Assembly: GCA_015063655.1 (NCBI GenBank)
Contig: SVTU01000022.1
Location: forward strand, 1 to 14,533
Length of the DNA stretch: 14,533 nucleotides
Direction of reading: 5' to 3'
Source: Oscillospiraceae bacterium
Lineage (GTDB): Bacteria; Bacillota; Clostridia; Oscillospirales; CAG-272
The notes beneath the pieces were generated by a model. That model was not told where the DNA came from. It did no database searches and saw nothing but the letters and a program-made list of their open reading frames with translations. This document shows, one piece after another, positions 13,057 to 14,533 of the stretch. How positions within the stretch are numbered: the first letter of the stretch is position 1; every line of letters begins with the position of its first letter. A program made the position numbers and the translations under genes.

Positions 13057-14439
13057 TTAAAAGCGAAAATACAAAAAGGGGTTATACGAGGAGCTGACAA
13101 GGTACGCCGTGCAGAGCAGCAGGAGGGGAAAGCAAAGGGCAAGAGATGCTCCTCTTACGAGCCTTGGCCTTTTTTGCGAGAGCCGACGGCACAGGCGCAA
13201 AGGAAGAGGTGTGGCCCCTACGGCAAGCACGGCAAGGAAAAGCAGATTGCGGGAAAGCTCATACAGCCCCTCTGCATTCAGCAACGGTATGCCCCCAAGC
13301 CCAAGCATGCTGCCGATATACGACAGTCCCCAGGAGAGTGAAAGACCGTTCGTTCCGTCCGAGGCAAAGATCACCCAGCCCACGAGAACGGCAAAAAAGG
13401 TGGTCGCACGTCTTACAAACAGGGGCAGATGCTCGGCAAGCCGTAAGAGAAACAGCTTTTCAAGTAAAAGCAAAAGGAAGAAATACAGTCCCCACAAAAG
13501 GAAATTGAGCGTGTCTCCGTGCCAGAGCCCCGTCAGTACCCACACGGCCAGCATACTGCCCACCATGCGCCATCTGCCATGTCGGTTGCCGCCAAGCGGG
13601 ATATACACGTATTCACGGAAAAAGGCAGACAGTGTGATGTGCCAGCGCCGCCAGAAGTCGGTGACGCTGATGGCGGTGTAGGGATAGCGGAAGTTTTGCG
13701 GAAAGGAAAAGCCAAAGCAACGGCCAAGCCCCACCGCCATATCGGAGTAGCCCGAAAAATCGTAATAGATCTGAAAGGCAAAGAACACAATGGCGAGGGT
13801 GTCGGACAGCACGGTATGACCCGAGGGCGGGAGAGAGCGGAGTCTGTCCCACATCTGCCCTGCGGTGTTGGCCAGCAATACCTTTTTGCCAAGCCCGCAC
13901 AGAAAGGTGCGCAATCCGCTTGCCACGGTGGGAAGGGTGTTGGTGCGGTGCTGTAAGGCCTCGTTGACCTCGGTGAATCGTACGATGGGGCCTGCGACGA
14001 GCTGAGGAAAGAGCGTGACGTACGTGCCAAAGCGAACGGCACTGCGCTCGGGCAGGCAATCGCCTCGGTATACGTCAATGACGTAGGAAAGCCCCTGAAA
14101 GGTATAAAAGGAAATACCGAGGGGAAGTGGGATGCTCGGCAGTCCCAGCCAAGCACCGTATTTGAACAGCACGAGCAGGGACACGTGCAGTCCCACGGCC
14201 GTCCAAAGCCAACGCATCCGTGTCTGTCTCGTCTTGGCCCTTGCCGTGATCAGCCCAAGCGCGAAATCGGCAAGCACCGTGCCGAGCATCAGCAGGACGT
14301 ATATGGGCTCGCCTAAGGCGTAAAAGATCAGACTGACGGCAAGCAATACGGCATTGCGCCATCCGCGAGGTACGGTAAAGTACAGAAGAAAGGTGAGCGG
14401 AAGGAAGAAAAACAGGAAGGAGAGGGAAGAAAACAGCAT
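13057..14439 (-). CDS. MBOAT-family membrane O-acyltransferase (AlgI/DltB-like)
   Basis: A 460-residue polytopic protein that would carry acyl, usually acetyl, groups across the membrane to an extracellular polymer. Many hydrophobic helices are visible from residue 1 on. The family hallmarks are LFPQLVAGPIVRF (143-155), YYDFSGYSDMAVGLGRCFGFSFP (225 on), DFWRRWHITLSAFFREYVYIPLGGNR (261-286) and TGLWHG (303-308) with the catalytic His307. This is the AlgI/PatA type rather than the DltB of a complete dlt operon, since no dltA, dltC or dltD is visible. Such proteins usually pair with a DHHW/AlgJ-like partner; downstream is a CDF transporter instead, and the upstream gene is cut by the window edge. 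ATG 14439 follows AAAGGAG 6 nt upstream. The polymer modified is unknown. Confidence 0.93.
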   Translation of the reverse strand: MLFSSLSFLFFFLPLTFLLYFTVPRGWRNAVLLAVSLIFYALGEPIYVLLMLGTVLADFALGLITARAKTRQTRMRWLWTAVGLHVSLLVLFKYGAWLGLPSIPLPLGISFYTFQGLSYVIDVYRGDCLPERSAVRFGTYVTLFPQLVAGPIVRFTEVNEALQHRTNTLPTVASGLRTFLCGLGKKVLLANTAGQMWDRLRSLPPSGHTVLSDTLAIVFFAFQIYYDFSGYSDMAVGLGRCFGFSFPQNFRYPYTAISVTDFWRRWHITLSAFFREYVYIPLGGNRHGRWRMVGSMLAVWVLTGLWHGDTLNFLLWGLYFFLLLLLEKLFLLRLAEHLPLFVRRATTFFAVLVGWVIFASDGTNGLSLSWGLSYIGSMLGLGGIPLLNAEGLYELSRNLLFLAVLAVGATPLPLRLCRRLSQKRPRLVRGASLALCFPLLLLCTAYLVSSSYNPFLYFRF

Positions 14440-14483
14440 AGCATGCTCCTTTGGCGGTTATGTATCCTTCCTGTATGCTTGTG

Positions 14484-14533
14484 TCAGCGATCCAGCATGG
14501 CCTGTGCGGCCGACATGATGCCGATCTTGCCGC
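14484..14533 (-). CDS. C-terminal end of an unidentified gene
   Basis: The last 16 codons, stop included, of a minus-strand frame that enters from the right edge and ends at TGA 14486-14484; the tail reads GKIGIMSAAQAMLDR. It is too short to identify. It lies 44 nt before the MBOAT start, with no terminator or promoter visible between, so it may share that operon. Confidence 0.5.
   Translation of the reverse strand, partial: GKIGIMSAAQAMLDR

Noticed and set aside
1..14533. CRISPR arrays, insertion sequences, prophage or integron features
   Set aside because: No spaced repeat arrays, transposase or integrase genes, or terminal repeats were seen; the only notable direct repeat is the 18-bp pair at 11830-11873.

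Overview
The window looks like ordinary chromosomal core DNA from a spore-forming member of the Bacillota, most likely class Clostridia, possibly an uncultured gut lineage. The evidence is a SpoIIQ-like engulfment protein beside murA (neighbours also in Bacillus), a cysteine T-box riboswitch in front of cysE-cysS, an S-layer-homology (SLH) protein, purine-rich ribosome binding sites and sigma-A-type promoters. I see no rRNA, tRNA, CRISPR array, insertion sequence or prophage gene. Most genes lie on the minus strand; only the mscS tail, spoIIQ and the SLOG gene are on the plus strand.

Layout from left to right. Positions 1-176 hold the C-terminus of a MscS-type mechanosensitive channel (+), followed by two hairpin terminators. 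Positions 321-1477 (-) hold a membrane-anchored M14 zinc carboxypeptidase broken by one frameshift near 555. It is divergent from a SpoIIQ-like LytM-fold protein (1577-2317, +). A co-directional minus-strand operon follows, transcribed from a promoter at 5741-5769: an RluA-family pseudouridine synthase (5699-4785), a DUF3810 membrane protein with an HEXXH site (4797-3667) and murA (3634-2366). MurA converges on spoIIQ, so the murA-spoIIQ neighbourhood is kept but inverted. Next are a secreted SLH protein (7155-5851, -), a small SLOG-fold YpsA-like protein (7420-7878, +), and the T-box-controlled cysE-cysS operon (leader 10398-10154, genes 10153-7945, -).

The right end carries two more minus-strand units. 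A BspA-type leucine-rich-repeat/MucBP lipoprotein (11753-10665) is followed after 2 nt by a small ribbon-helix-helix (RHH) protein (10662-10450). They are read from a fully consensus sigma-A promoter (TTGACA-N17-TATAAT) lying partly inside the end of the upstream gene. Upstream are a CDF-family cation exporter with a manganese-type metal site (13027-11867), an MBOAT O-acyltransferase (14439-13057) and the last 16 codons of an unidentified gene at the window edge.

Many of the genes concern the cell envelope: MurA, the M14 peptidase, SpoIIQ, the SLH protein, the LRR surface protein and MBOAT. The most interesting lead is the LRR/RHH unit. Its promoter carries an exact 18-bp direct repeat covering the -35/-10 spacer and the start-site region. 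This suggests a self-regulated surface-protein operon in which the coupled RHH protein may be the repressor. That reading is inference.
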